A DNA stretch of 64,000 bases from a bacterium (lineage in GTDB: Bacteria; Electryoneota; Electryoneia; Electryoneales; Electryoneaceae). The position numbers and the translations under genes were made by a program. Location of the stretch: positions 8,459 through 72,458 of the forward strand of contig JANQEY010000297.1 in NCBI GenBank assembly GCA_028278125.1, given 5' to 3'. Of this stretch, positions 19,256 through 28,437 are shown piece after piece; positions within the stretch are counted from its first letter, which is position 1; each line of letters begins with the position of its first letter. The notes under the pieces were generated by a model. That model saw only the letters and a program-made list of their open reading frames with translations. It was not told where the DNA came from and did not search any database.

Positions 19256-21051
19256 TCCGGTCAATTTTACATATTATCGTAATTATTATCTTGCTCCTCC
19301 AGGCAATGACCGGGATTTCGTATGCCGCAAAATCTGAAAAACTGAAGATTGTCGAAGTTAATTTTAACGGTAATAAAAAATATTCCGATGATCGCCTGTA
19401 CAGGGTGATCGTCTCAAAACCTTCAAAGTGGCTGAGGCCATCATATTATCATGAGCCTGTATTTATCCAGGACCTGGATTACCTGAATGCTTTCTACCGC
19501 AACGAAGGGTACCTGCAGGCTCAGATTGATGACTATTCCGTTGCCATTGATTCATCGATAATGGAAGTGAAGATCAGGATTGATCTTATAGAGGGTAAAC
19601 GGACTTTCCTTGGCCAGGTTGATTTTGAAGGGAATACCTCATTTTCCGATTCGCTACTTGAGGATTTAATAGACTGGAAACCGGGCGAACCATTTTTGAG
19701 AGATAAACTGGAGTATGCATCTACAATTATACGTAAACAGTATATGGATAACGGTTTCCTCGATTTTGAACTGGAACGGGATACCTGGCCTGCCGATGAA
19801 GCATACCAGAACAATGTGACCTTTGTTATCAAGGAAAACACCCGGTTTACTATCGCGAAGATCAGGGTATTGGGGATAGAAAAAACACGACCTCGAGTAG
19901 TCAGACGTGAACTTCCTTATGACCTGAGGGAAACAGTTAACTATTCCAACCTGCTCTATTCGCAACGGTTACTTTACCTGACAGGACTCTATTCTACAGT
20001 TTCGGTTCAGCATTACCCGGCTGACAATGGCGATTCAGCTCAGAAAGACATCTGGGTTGAGTTATCAGAGAGAATGTCCCGCGACCTGAATGTAGGTGTC
20101 GGTTATGGATCGGTGGACCAGTTACGCGGAAAACTTGAACTTTCAAGCATAAACCTTGATGGTACCTCCAGGAAAGTCGGTTTTATCGGGAAGGCAAGTT
20201 TTGTCGGCTACCATGCTGAAGTTTTTTATACCGATCCGTGGGTGTTTAATATCCCCTGGCGCGGTGATATTCGTCTGCTTACCGACTATGCCATAGAACC
20301 TACTTACGAAGCGGATAAAAAAGCAGGTGAGTTGTCATTCTCAAAATCGTTTTTCATCAATTCTTCATTTACTGCCGGTTTCCGTTATGAAGAGACGGAA
20401 TTCAGTAACGTTACCATTGAACGCGATTTTATCTTCGACCGAAGGACAAACCTGCGTAGCCTGTATGAAAATCTCGTGCTGGATACCCGTGATAATTTCT
20501 TCAATCCTACACGTGGTGGCTATTACGAATGGTCAAACCAGTTCACCGGTTATTTTATGGATGGATCAAATAATTTCGTCAAGACCTCTTTAAAGCTTCG
20601 TTACCATAGAAAAATAACCCCATTCACAATACTTGCGTCCGGTCTTGAAGTTTCGATGATGGATTCACCTGAAGGATTATATGGTATTCCAATTAATGAA
20701 CGTCTCTACGCTGGTGGGCCAAATTCCTTAAGGGGTTTCGGTTACCAGCTGGTTGGACCTTTGGATGATGACCGTGCTCCGGTAGGGGGCAGGTTGAAGA
20801 TAGTTTCCAATCTGTTTGAAGTTCGCCAGACTCTTTATAAAGTTTTTGGTGCTGCCGCTTTCCTCGATGTCGGTAATGTCTGGTTCACCATGACCCGTCC
20901 TAAACTAAAAGACTTCCGCTACTCACCCGGCCTGGGAATCCGCATCAACACACCCATCGGCATGGCAAGAGTCGATTACGGCATCAACATTGATCCGAAA
21001 CCTGAAGAACCATCCGGACGGTTCTGGTTCAGCCTCGGGCATGCATTCTAA
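19252..21051 (+). CDS. tamA: BamA/TamA-family outer membrane protein
   Basis: A signal peptide (about residues 1-24) is followed by POTRA repeats (about 30-260; FNGNKKYSDDRLYRVI, VDFEGNTSFSDSLLEDLI, VLGIEKTRPRVVRREL). The rest is a 16-strand-type barrel ending in an aromatic residue (FWFSLGHAF). The segment GGPNSLRGFGYQLVGP contains the RGF motif typical of the Omp85 loop 6. ATGA overlap with tamB strongly suggests a TamA role, though a BamA copy cannot be excluded from sequence alone. Confidence 0.88.
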   Translation: MIRSILHIIVIIILLLQAMTGISYAAKSEKLKIVEVNFNGNKKYSDDRLYRVIVSKPSKWLRPSYYHEPVFIQDLDYLNAFYRNEGYLQAQIDDYSVAIDSSIMEVKIRIDLIEGKRTFLGQVDFEGNTSFSDSLLEDLIDWKPGEPFLRDKLEYASTIIRKQYMDNGFLDFELERDTWPADEAYQNNVTFVIKENTRFTIAKIRVLGIEKTRPRVVRRELPYDLRETVNYSNLLYSQRLLYLTGLYSTVSVQHYPADNGDSAQKDIWVELSERMSRDLNVGVGYGSVDQLRGKLELSSINLDGTSRKVGFIGKASFVGYHAEVFYTDPWVFNIPWRGDIRLLTDYAIEPTYEADKKAGELSFSKSFFINSSFTAGFRYEETEFSNVTIERDFIFDRRTNLRSLYENLVLDTRDNFFNPTRGGYYEWSNQFTGYFMDGSNNFVKTSLKLRYHRKITPFTILASGLEVSMMDSPEGLYGIPINERLYAGGPNSLRGFGYQLVGPLDDDRAPVGGRLKIVSNLFEVRQTLYKVFGAAAFLDVGNVWFTMTRPKLKDFRYSPGLGIRINTPIGMARVDYGINIDPKPEEPSGRFWFSLGHAF

Positions 21052-21066
21052 TATTTCTATAAGAAT

Positions 21067-21083
21067 ATTAGCAATATGCTAAT
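21067..21083 (+). terminator. Possible weak terminator after tamBA
   Basis: Perfect stem ATTAGCA / TGCTAAT with a 3-base loop, 15 bases after the tamA stop. The following tract is T-rich but interrupted by A, so it is a weak candidate. Confidence 0.4.
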
Positions 21084-21140
21084 AATAATTATTATATTAT
21101 TTTCTAATTGAAAAGTCATTTCCCAGTAAGGGAGATAATA

Positions 21141-22964
21141 ATGCGCACTAGAAGATCCTTAATAATTATTTATGCTATTCTATCATTAATCGTATGTTCC
21201 GTCAACGCACAAATCGATTTTATCTCACACGCAATTACACAGGATGAAGTTGTTCCAGGTTTTATCGATGTCTGCGATTTAGATAATGATGGAGACTACG
21301 ACATCCTGGCAGCGGAATACAATTGGTCAGTGCCTCAAGCCTTGAAAATATATTGGTTTGAAAACAGCGGAAACTATCCTCCACTGTTCAACCAGCAACT
21401 TCTTGTCGATGAAGAAGGCATTTTTATGAGTGGATATACCATTATCGATTTTGATTTTGATGGGGATGTCGACATTATAATGAATCATAGAAATTGTATC
21501 TATGTACTTTATAATGACGGTCTTCAACCACCATCGTTTGATTATGATGTTATCTACGAAAATGAAGAAATTGTAATGAATTTCCGCGCTATAAAAGCAG
21601 CGGATTTTGATGAAGATGGTGATCTTGATATTGTCACAGGTGCAAACTGGGATTGGAATTGGCAGCAATATCATGATACGGGAATAGTATTGATAGAAAA
21701 CTTTGATAATGAAGAATTTATTGGATATGTTAATCATGTCTATAATTTCGGCGTGATTATTTCCGATCTAGCAGTGGGTGATATTGATCTGGATAATGAC
21801 CTTGATTTAGTGTTTACAATCAGTAATGGTTTGAGGGCTATGTTAAATGACGGTAACCTTAATTTTACAGAATTTGAAATCAGTGATATTGAAACAGGGA
21901 GTGTTGAAATAGCGGATATGGATTCAGATGGCGATATGGATTTTGTTGCAGCAACTTATGTTTTTAATAATAACGAAGTAAATGGAGAGGATGATTATCT
22001 TTTCTGGTTAGAAAACGATGGACAGCAAATTCCGGAATTTACATTTGAGATGATATCCCTTGATGAATATTGTGTCGAAGATCTAATTTTGGCAGATCTC
22101 GATCTGGATCTGAATCTTGATATTATCGAATGCAATGGTGCGCATATGTGTGATCCGGATCCTATTGAAAGAATTAGGTACAGGTTGAATGGAGCTTTTC
22201 CAAATCCATCTTTTTACACATTAGTTAATAATTGTGATTTCTATTCGAAGGAATTTAATGTTAAAGTTGTTGATATAGATGGTGATGGTGATAAAGATAT
22301 AATTAACCGATATGGTCCTGATGATGAGCTTGCCTGGTTTGAAAATCTTACAATAAGTGACGAGAGAATTTTTCCATTTCAGCTTACTACCCCTGGAGAT
22401 GGATTCGTATCACCTGACACACAAATAGTACTTTCCTGGAATTCTACCGTTGCGAACTTCGAAACCGAAATTAACTATGGTATTTCCATCCATGAAGATC
22501 CAATAAGTTTTGGGATTATTGATGAAACCACTGATACATCTTTTAGCTTTACAGGCCAGCCAGGCGTAAGGTATTATTGGAACATAGTGGCATTTAGTGA
22601 ATTAGACAATTGTATTCATTGGGCAGAAGATGAACCATGGAATTTCTATATTGAGGATTATAGCAGTGTTGGAGAAATTCTTCAGTTTGATCTACCAACA
22701 GGCATTTCCATTGCAGCAATTCATCCCAATCCATTTAACTCATCAACAAATATAACTGTTGCACTACCTCAGCATACTCTGCTTAAGGTCAATGTTTATA
22801 ATATCTCCGGACAGCAAATCGCCACGCTTGCAAACGGAGAATTCGATGCTGGGTATCAGTCATTCACCTTGGACGGATCTCACCTTGCAAGTGGGATCTA
22901 TTTTGTCCGGGCTTATGTGCCGCGAGCGTTTAATCAGGTCAAAAAAATCGTCCTGATAAATTAA
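21141..22964 (+). CDS. Secreted VCBS/FG-GAP repeat protein with T9SS tail
   Basis: The start at 21141 follows AAGGGAG; an in-frame codon 33 bases upstream has no ribosome site. A signal peptide is followed by about seven Asp-rich FG-GAP/VCBS units (DLDNDGDYDILAAE, DFDEDGDLDIVTG, DIDGDGDKDIINR), which bind calcium and build a beta-propeller. A Fn3-like domain (about residues 410-515) precedes a T9SS type-A tail (HPNPFNSSTNITVAL to KIVLIN). A close architectural twin lies at 62134-63903. Probably a surface-exposed adhesin or structural protein; no enzymatic motif seen. Confidence 0.82.
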   Translation: MRTRRSLIIIYAILSLIVCSVNAQIDFISHAITQDEVVPGFIDVCDLDNDGDYDILAAEYNWSVPQALKIYWFENSGNYPPLFNQQLLVDEEGIFMSGYTIIDFDFDGDVDIIMNHRNCIYVLYNDGLQPPSFDYDVIYENEEIVMNFRAIKAADFDEDGDLDIVTGANWDWNWQQYHDTGIVLIENFDNEEFIGYVNHVYNFGVIISDLAVGDIDLDNDLDLVFTISNGLRAMLNDGNLNFTEFEISDIETGSVEIADMDSDGDMDFVAATYVFNNNEVNGEDDYLFWLENDGQQIPEFTFEMISLDEYCVEDLILADLDLDLNLDIIECNGAHMCDPDPIERIRYRLNGAFPNPSFYTLVNNCDFYSKEFNVKVVDIDGDGDKDIINRYGPDDELAWFENLTISDERIFPFQLTTPGDGFVSPDTQIVLSWNSTVANFETEINYGISIHEDPISFGIIDETTDTSFSFTGQPGVRYYWNIVAFSELDNCIHWAEDEPWNFYIEDYSSVGEILQFDLPTGISIAAIHPNPFNSSTNITVALPQHTLLKVNVYNISGQQIATLANGEFDAGYQSFTLDGSHLASGIYFVRAYVPRAFNQVKKIVLIN

Positions 22965-23299
22965 CAGTCGTATGCGTTTTCTTCTAAGAAATACCTTTCC
23001 ATTAAATACAGCTAAGTGTTCTTACGGTCGAACAATATCTGCCTAGTAGATTTTCGGATTTTTCGGACTCCAGTTTTACCCTGTTTATGGCGGAAAAGGT
23101 TGCCCGGCGTAGGAAAAACCGTCCATTAGTCCTTGCCTCTCGATAGTTGGAAAACTAATAGAAATCTAACATTTCTCTGGCACCGGATTTGCAAAAAGTT
23201 TTAGCGATGCTTAAACTCTTGTGTGGCCTCAGCTTCCTTGGAGTTCTAGCACTTCTGACTAGTTTATTACACTAATACAATTAATTAGACGGGTAAATT
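22965..23299. other. Leader region of the glycan locus
   Basis: This 335-base gap holds the sigma-54 type promoter described separately. I see no gene or RNA. Confidence 0.6.
23178..23193 (+). promoter_or_regulatory. Sigma-54 (RpoN) promoter, -24/-12
   Basis: TGGCACCGGATTTGCA matches TGGCAC-N5-TTGCA. The GG and GC pairs are separated by exactly 10 bases, and the preceding base is C, as the consensus prefers. Transcription would begin near 23204, about 95 bases before the asnB ATG. It implies control by an enhancer-binding activator. Confidence 0.8.
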
Positions 23300-25186
23300 A
23301 TGTGCGGAATTGCCGGTTATATCTCTCCTGAACCTCACCTTCCCTCTGTACTCCAGTCAATGGTTGACGAACTCGTACACCGGGGCCCCGATTCCTGGGG
23401 TTTTATTCATGATGGGATGTATCACGCGGGCATGAGGCGTTTGAGTATCAACGATCCCAAGGGTGGCGATCAACCGCTGTATGACGAGAGCAAGGATGTT
23501 GCGGTTATTTATAACGGTGAGATCTATAATTCCCCTCGATTACGCAGCCAGTTGGAAGCTGATGGTGTACGGTTCAGGACAGGCTCTGATGGAGAAGTGA
23601 TCTGTCACCTTTATAACCGTGAAGGGGAAAGGTTGTTCGAACGTCTGGACGGCATGTTTGCCGTGGCATTGTGGGATAAACGTCGTCAGAAACTGGTACT
23701 TGCCCGGGATATACCCGGTGAAAAACCGCTTTACTTTGCCCGTCCAAGTGCGAATGAGCTGGTCTTTGCTTCGGAACTTTCCAGCCTCACCAGGTACCCC
23801 AATCTTGACCTATCGCTCAACCTCCAGGCAGTCTGGGATTTTCCAACTTTCCTCTGGATTCCCGAACCATCAACAATCTATAAGAATATCCACACACTTC
23901 CATCGGGACATTATTTAGTCGCGGATAAATATGGTGTAAAATTAACTCGCTATAAAAATCTTCATAATAGCCAACCACCTCCAATTTCCGACAGAGAAGC
24001 AATCAAGGAAACACGTCGCCTGGTGGAAAACGCTGTTGAAAGTCGATTACTCTCAGATGTGCCGATCGGGAGTTTTCTCAGCAGCGGATTAGACAGTTCG
24101 ATAGTTACGACCATAGCAGCGAAAAAACGACCTGACCTTTCAACATATACGATCGGGTTTGAGGATCTTTCCGATCCCTATCACGGTCGCGCGGATGAAT
24201 CACCATATGTAGAAGAATACGCCAAGAAGCTGAAAACACGTCACCGGACAATACGTGTTACGGCAGAAGATTTTCGTAACGACCTCGAAACATTTACCCG
24301 TTATGGTGATCAACCATTCGCGGTTTCATCCGGCCTCGGAATTCTTTCAGTTGCACGCGCCGCGAGGGATGATGGAGTTAAGGTACTCCTCTCTGGAGAC
24401 GGGGCTGATGAGGCTTTCGGTGGATATTCCTGGTATGTATTCCTCAGGGATGCCAATAATATCCAGTACTCTCCAGTACGTCAGCGTCGCCTGGGGAGTA
24501 AGGCGATCGGTTCGACGACGATGCAGTATACCGGGCTGTCTGATGACCAGATAAGGGATATTCTTGGGGCATATCCACCACCCAGACGTGCATGGGCCTG
24601 GCATTATTACGCTTCCGAGGAAGACAAACGATTTATCTTCAATCCTGATCCATTCAGGAAGATAGGAAGTTCGATCAGGCATTTTGACGCGTTCAAAAAT
24701 CCTGACTCCTGGACACCTGAAGATTTCATTCGGCAGGACAGACTGTTCTACTTCCCCAATGAAATGCTGAGAAAGGTCGACCGGATGACGATGGCGATGT
24801 CTGTTGAGGGACGTGTCCCGTTTGCGGCGCCTGCTATCCAGGCATTTGCTGATGGATTGAATTACGATTTGATGGTAAGAGGTGGAACCCTGAAGTGGGT
24901 ATTAAGAGAAGCATTTAAGGATTTGTTGCCTCAGGAGGTCATTCAGAGGCCAAAACACGGTTTTAATGTCCCCATAGACCATTGGCTTAAAAACGAATGG
25001 TCGGGGATGGTAGACGAGGCGTTTTCAGCTACTTCGGCATTGTCGAGACTGGGATTGATTCACGAAAATTCAGCCGCGCGTGCAAAGGAAATGCTTCATG
25101 ATCCTGTTCAGTTGAATGGTCACTCCATATTCTGTTTTATCCAGCTGAATCGCTGGCTTGAGCAGAACACGAGGGTGACAGTTTGA
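23300..25186 (+). CDS. asnB: Asparagine synthetase (glutamine-hydrolysing), AsnB type
   Basis: It begins MCGIAGY, so the N-terminal Ntn glutaminase nucleophile Cys2 is present, with HRGPDSWGF and YNGEIYN typical of class-II amidotransferases. The ATP-pyrophosphatase loop is SSGLDSS (usually SGGLDSS). Length (628 residues) fits AsnB. It converts Asp plus Gln to Asn plus Glu, or transfers amide nitrogen to a sugar or other acceptor; being first in a glycan cluster favours the second role. The stop overlaps the next start by TTGA, so the genes are translationally coupled. Confidence 0.9.
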   Translation: MCGIAGYISPEPHLPSVLQSMVDELVHRGPDSWGFIHDGMYHAGMRRLSINDPKGGDQPLYDESKDVAVIYNGEIYNSPRLRSQLEADGVRFRTGSDGEVICHLYNREGERLFERLDGMFAVALWDKRRQKLVLARDIPGEKPLYFARPSANELVFASELSSLTRYPNLDLSLNLQAVWDFPTFLWIPEPSTIYKNIHTLPSGHYLVADKYGVKLTRYKNLHNSQPPPISDREAIKETRRLVENAVESRLLSDVPIGSFLSSGLDSSIVTTIAAKKRPDLSTYTIGFEDLSDPYHGRADESPYVEEYAKKLKTRHRTIRVTAEDFRNDLETFTRYGDQPFAVSSGLGILSVARAARDDGVKVLLSGDGADEAFGGYSWYVFLRDANNIQYSPVRQRRLGSKAIGSTTMQYTGLSDDQIRDILGAYPPPRRAWAWHYYASEEDKRFIFNPDPFRKIGSSIRHFDAFKNPDSWTPEDFIRQDRLFYFPNEMLRKVDRMTMAMSVEGRVPFAAPAIQAFADGLNYDLMVRGGTLKWVLREAFKDLLPQEVIQRPKHGFNVPIDHWLKNEWSGMVDEAFSATSALSRLGLIHENSAARAKEMLHDPVQLNGHSIFCFIQLNRWLEQNTRVTV

Positions 25187-25884
25187 TAGAAATTATAGCC
25201 GAAATCGGGCAGAATTTTAACGGCGACCTGGAACTCGCCGTAGATTTGATCCACCGGGCGAAAGATGCCGGGGCGGATGTTGCAAAGTTCCAGGTTTTTA
25301 ATGCAAGGGAGCTCTTTTCCAAAGAAGGGAATCCCTGGTACGACTACAATCTGAAAACGGAGTTGAGTCGTGACCAGGTATTTACGCTCGCTGAGGAATG
25401 CGAGCGAGTGGACATCGAATTTTTCGCGTCAGCTTTTGACCCGGACAGAGTAGGCTGGCTGGAGGAGGTCGATGTTTCACGCCACAAGGTCGCTTCACGG
25501 TCTGTAAAAGATCGTGAACTGTTGAAATCGCTGGAAGATACAGGGAAGCCGTTAATTGTTTCCTTGGGAATGTGGAACGGGGATAGTTTTCCAGATATCG
25601 GGAAAGACCAGGATGTCTATTTCCTCTACTGCATTTCCCAATACCCGACACCTTTAACAGAGGTGGAAATGGCAAATGTGGATTTTTCACGTTACTCGGG
25701 TTTCAGCGATCATACAACAGGTTTAACGGCGAGTTTTGCGGCCATGGCGCGCGGGGCAAAAATAATTGAAAAACATTTCACGATGGACCGTGAAATGTAT
25801 GGCCCCGATCATGCATGCAGTATGAATCCTGCTGAGCTTAAACAGCTCTGTAGATGGCGGGACGAGTTGCTGGAGTGCATGTAG
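25183..25884 (+). CDS. NeuB-like nonulosonate synthase lacking the SAF domain
   Basis: The start is TTG overlapping the asnB stop. The 233 residues match the TIM barrel of sialic/legionaminic/pseudaminic acid synthases: AEIGQNFNGDLELA at the start, FFASAFD, GKPLIVSLGM, YCISQYPTP, FSDHTTGLTAS, and EKHFTMDREMYGPDHACS near the end. The barrel is complete, but the C-terminal antifreeze-like (SAF) domain of about 65 residues, which normally closes the active site of the partner subunit, is absent. Full-length family members are about 340 residues. Expected reaction: condensation of phosphoenolpyruvate with an aminosugar. Either a shortened active form or a related enzyme. Confidence 0.8.
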   Translation: MIEIIAEIGQNFNGDLELAVDLIHRAKDAGADVAKFQVFNARELFSKEGNPWYDYNLKTELSRDQVFTLAEECERVDIEFFASAFDPDRVGWLEEVDVSRHKVASRSVKDRELLKSLEDTGKPLIVSLGMWNGDSFPDIGKDQDVYFLYCISQYPTPLTEVEMANVDFSRYSGFSDHTTGLTASFAAMARGAKIIEKHFTMDREMYGPDHACSMNPAELKQLCRWRDELLECM

Positions 25885-25900
25885 AAAAGAGCGCGATACC

Positions 25901-27256
25901 ATGGATGGTATCAAAACAACAGTCTATATCCCTTCGCACAATTACGGGAAGTTTCTCGAAAAGGCGATTGAGAGTGTCCTGAGGCAGAGTTCCGATGGCT
26001 GGGAACTGCTGCTGATTGACGATAATTCGACTGACAATACATCTGAGATAATAAACCTCTATAGGGGTGATCCACGGGTACGATGTTTTCGTACCGAGGG
26101 GATCGGCCTGATAGGGGTGTGCAATCTTGCCCTGAAAGAAGCACGTGGAAAGTATATCATCCGCCTTGATGGCGATGATATTTTCGACGAAAATATCCTC
26201 CTTGTACTTAGTAATCACCTTGAAGCACATCAGGAATCAGTGCTCGTATTCCCTGATTTTTATTATATCGATGAAATCGGTGGAATAATTTCCCATGAAC
26301 GCCGTGAAAGGTTGTACGAGAACAACCATATCCTTGACGTTCCGGCAAACGGTGCCTGCACCCTGATCCGTGCCGGTGTTTTACGTGAAATGGGTGGTTA
26401 CAGGGATGATATCGATTCACAGGACGGTTTTGATCTCTGGACAAAGATGTGTAAAAAGTACAGGTGCGATAATATCAACCTGCCGCTTTTCCAGTACCGC
26501 CGTCATGGTGCCAATCTCACAGAAAAAACTTACCGGATAGTCAATTCACGCCGTTTTATAAAGCAGTATGCGGTAACACCGGAAATGGAACAGCACAGGC
26601 CGCTTATAGCAGTAATTCCCTGCCGTAAAAATTATGATTTTGTGCCGGATATCTGGAATGAAAAACTGAACGGAAAAACTCTTCTCGAGCGATCCCTTGC
26701 TGTTTGTACACAGTCAGAAGTGTTTGACATGATAGTTGTAGCATCTGACACTGAAGACGTTAAAGCTACTATGGAACAATACGATGACACCAGGCTGATG
26801 TACTATCAACGTAATTCTGACGATACAATTCGGTCACGTTCGCTGGCGATAACTCTTGATAAAATAACAAATGAATTTGATCCGGAAAGACGTGGTGTCT
26901 CAGTACTTGCCTATAACCAGGCACCTTTTAAAACTACTTCCGGATTAGAGGAGGCTGTTTATACAACCCTGCTTGGTTCAGCCGACAGTTCAATCGCAAT
27001 GCTGGAATTATCCAAGCGGGTTTTTCAGAGAACAGCTAACGGCATGCGTGCCCTAAATCCCCTGAATGGTATCAATTCGGATTTTAATACAGTCTTTATC
27101 GAGGCGAGGACTACACAAGCTTCCATGAACCGGAATTTTGCACGGGGAACGTTAACCGGTTCAACAGTTGTCAATTTTGTGGTTCCCGAGGAAGAGGCGT
27201 TTTTTATCGGCTCACCTCGTGATTTGATGGTCGCGAAAGTGATGGCAAAGTTATGA
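25901..27256 (+). CDS. GT2 glycosyltransferase fused to a cytidylyltransferase-like domain
   Basis: Residues 1-220 are a GT-A family-2 glycosyltransferase (YIPSHNYGKFLEKAIESVL, LLIDDNSTDNT, DxD as RLDGDDIF, later GGYRDD, QDGFDLW, QYRRHG). Residues of about 230-450 resemble CMP-sugar cytidylyltransferases (LIAVIPCRK, LLERSLAVC, FDMIVVASDTEDV), but the CTP-binding GGSK-type loop is missing (CRKNYDFVPDIW). The second half may therefore bind but not activate a sugar. Overlaps the next gene by ATGA. Confidence 0.72.
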   Translation: MDGIKTTVYIPSHNYGKFLEKAIESVLRQSSDGWELLLIDDNSTDNTSEIINLYRGDPRVRCFRTEGIGLIGVCNLALKEARGKYIIRLDGDDIFDENILLVLSNHLEAHQESVLVFPDFYYIDEIGGIISHERRERLYENNHILDVPANGACTLIRAGVLREMGGYRDDIDSQDGFDLWTKMCKKYRCDNINLPLFQYRRHGANLTEKTYRIVNSRRFIKQYAVTPEMEQHRPLIAVIPCRKNYDFVPDIWNEKLNGKTLLERSLAVCTQSEVFDMIVVASDTEDVKATMEQYDDTRLMYYQRNSDDTIRSRSLAITLDKITNEFDPERRGVSVLAYNQAPFKTTSGLEEAVYTTLLGSADSSIAMLELSKRVFQRTANGMRALNPLNGINSDFNTVFIEARTTQASMNRNFARGTLTGSTVVNFVVPEEEAFFIGSPRDLMVAKVMAKL

Positions 27257-27999
27257 ATTATACGGTAATAATAGCCGCAAGAATGGGCTCTACCAGGCTG
27301 CCTGGAAAGGCAATACTCCCGGTAGGTGGAATCCCAATGCTTGTATTTCTTATTCGCAGGTTAAAAAATAGCAGGCTGGCAAATCGAATTATTCTCGCTA
27401 CAACCAACCGGTCGCTTGACAATGTTCTCGAATCCTGGGCGAAAGTGGAGGGGATAGATGTTTTCCGAGGATCCCAGGATGATGTTATGGCCAGGTTTGT
27501 TGGTGCAGCCGAATGGGCCGGGGGAGATTACGTTGTCCGGGTTACGGCAGATTGTCCCCTGGTGGATGGAAAACTTCTCGACTACTGTCTTGAGTATTGC
27601 GGTAGTCATCTTCCTTTTGACCTGGCGACAACAAAAAAAGCATTTTCAGCCTTTGATTCTTCTTTCCCGGTTGGACTGGATTTTGAAATCTACCGTTCAG
27701 CGACCATGTCGGAAATTCATTCTTCACGACTGCCATCACCTGAGGATCGTGAACACTTAACTAGCTATATCTACAAACATCCCGCGGACTACAGGATTAT
27801 ATCAATAAAACCGCCTGCATGGTTACCGGACAGTGATTATGAATTCACGATTGATAGCGCAGAGGATTACAATTTCCTTAAAAGAATGGTTAGTCAGGGA
27901 GAAGGAGTAGATACTGAGATAAATGAAATTATTCAACATGCAAACAGTTTAACTAAATCCAGCAAAGTTTTATCCAGGACATTTACAAAAATTTCATAA
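27253..27999 (+). CDS. spsF: SpsF-family cytidylyltransferase
   Basis: It has the family N-terminus IIAARMGSTRLPGKAILPVGG (the nucleotide loop), then LATTNRSLDNVLESWA, VFRGSQDDVMARFV, and the metal-site region RVTADCPLVD. This family (CTP_transf_3, KdsB/NeuA-like) makes CMP-activated acidic sugars for surface glycans. ATGA overlap with the GT2 fusion. It probably supplies the activated donor that the neighbouring glycosyltransferases use. Confidence 0.85.
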   Translation: MNYTVIIAARMGSTRLPGKAILPVGGIPMLVFLIRRLKNSRLANRIILATTNRSLDNVLESWAKVEGIDVFRGSQDDVMARFVGAAEWAGGDYVVRVTADCPLVDGKLLDYCLEYCGSHLPFDLATTKKAFSAFDSSFPVGLDFEIYRSATMSEIHSSRLPSPEDREHLTSYIYKHPADYRIISIKPPAWLPDSDYEFTIDSAEDYNFLKRMVSQGEGVDTEINEIIQHANSLTKSSKVLSRTFTKIS

Positions 28000-28033
28000 A
28001 GGTACTTTAAACAGAAATTCCAGGGAGGTTAAT

Positions 28034-28384
28034 ATGAGTAATGTTGATACAATGGTACGGGATAAAGACCTGCTAAAAACCGATGCAATCACAGGTCTTG
28101 AAGATTTTGGTCTTGAGCCCGCAGCCGACAAAGATGAGGCATCAAATCTTTTAAGAATGGCCATGCAGGAAATCATCGCAGGGAATTTTGCGCAGGCACT
28201 GGAGAATTTATCGCGGGCAAAACAATTTCTTGGGAAGATGCGCAATTTCAGCCTGATCGAATCGCTTGCTCTTGTCGGCTTGGGTAGAATTGATGAAGGT
28301 ATCAAAGCAGTTCAACTTGAACTGAAATATTTCCCGGATAATGATGAAGCTAAAATACTTAATCGTCGATTAAGTGATGACTGA
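28034..28384 (+). CDS. Small TPR-like protein
   Basis: A 116-residue soluble protein, start behind CAGGGAGG. Residues of about 35-110 form two to three TPR-like helical hairpins (AMQEIIAGNFAQALENLSRA, LVGLGRIDEGIKAVQLELKY). No signal peptide. A likely adaptor within the glycan locus; no precise function can be given. Confidence 0.65.
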   Translation: MSNVDTMVRDKDLLKTDAITGLEDFGLEPAADKDEASNLLRMAMQEIIAGNFAQALENLSRAKQFLGKMRNFSLIESLALVGLGRIDEGIKAVQLELKYFPDNDEAKILNRRLSDD

Positions 28385-28437
28385 TTGACTTTGATATTCG
28401 ACCGTTGAGTTTCTAAAGATTGAGAGCTGAAGAGAAA

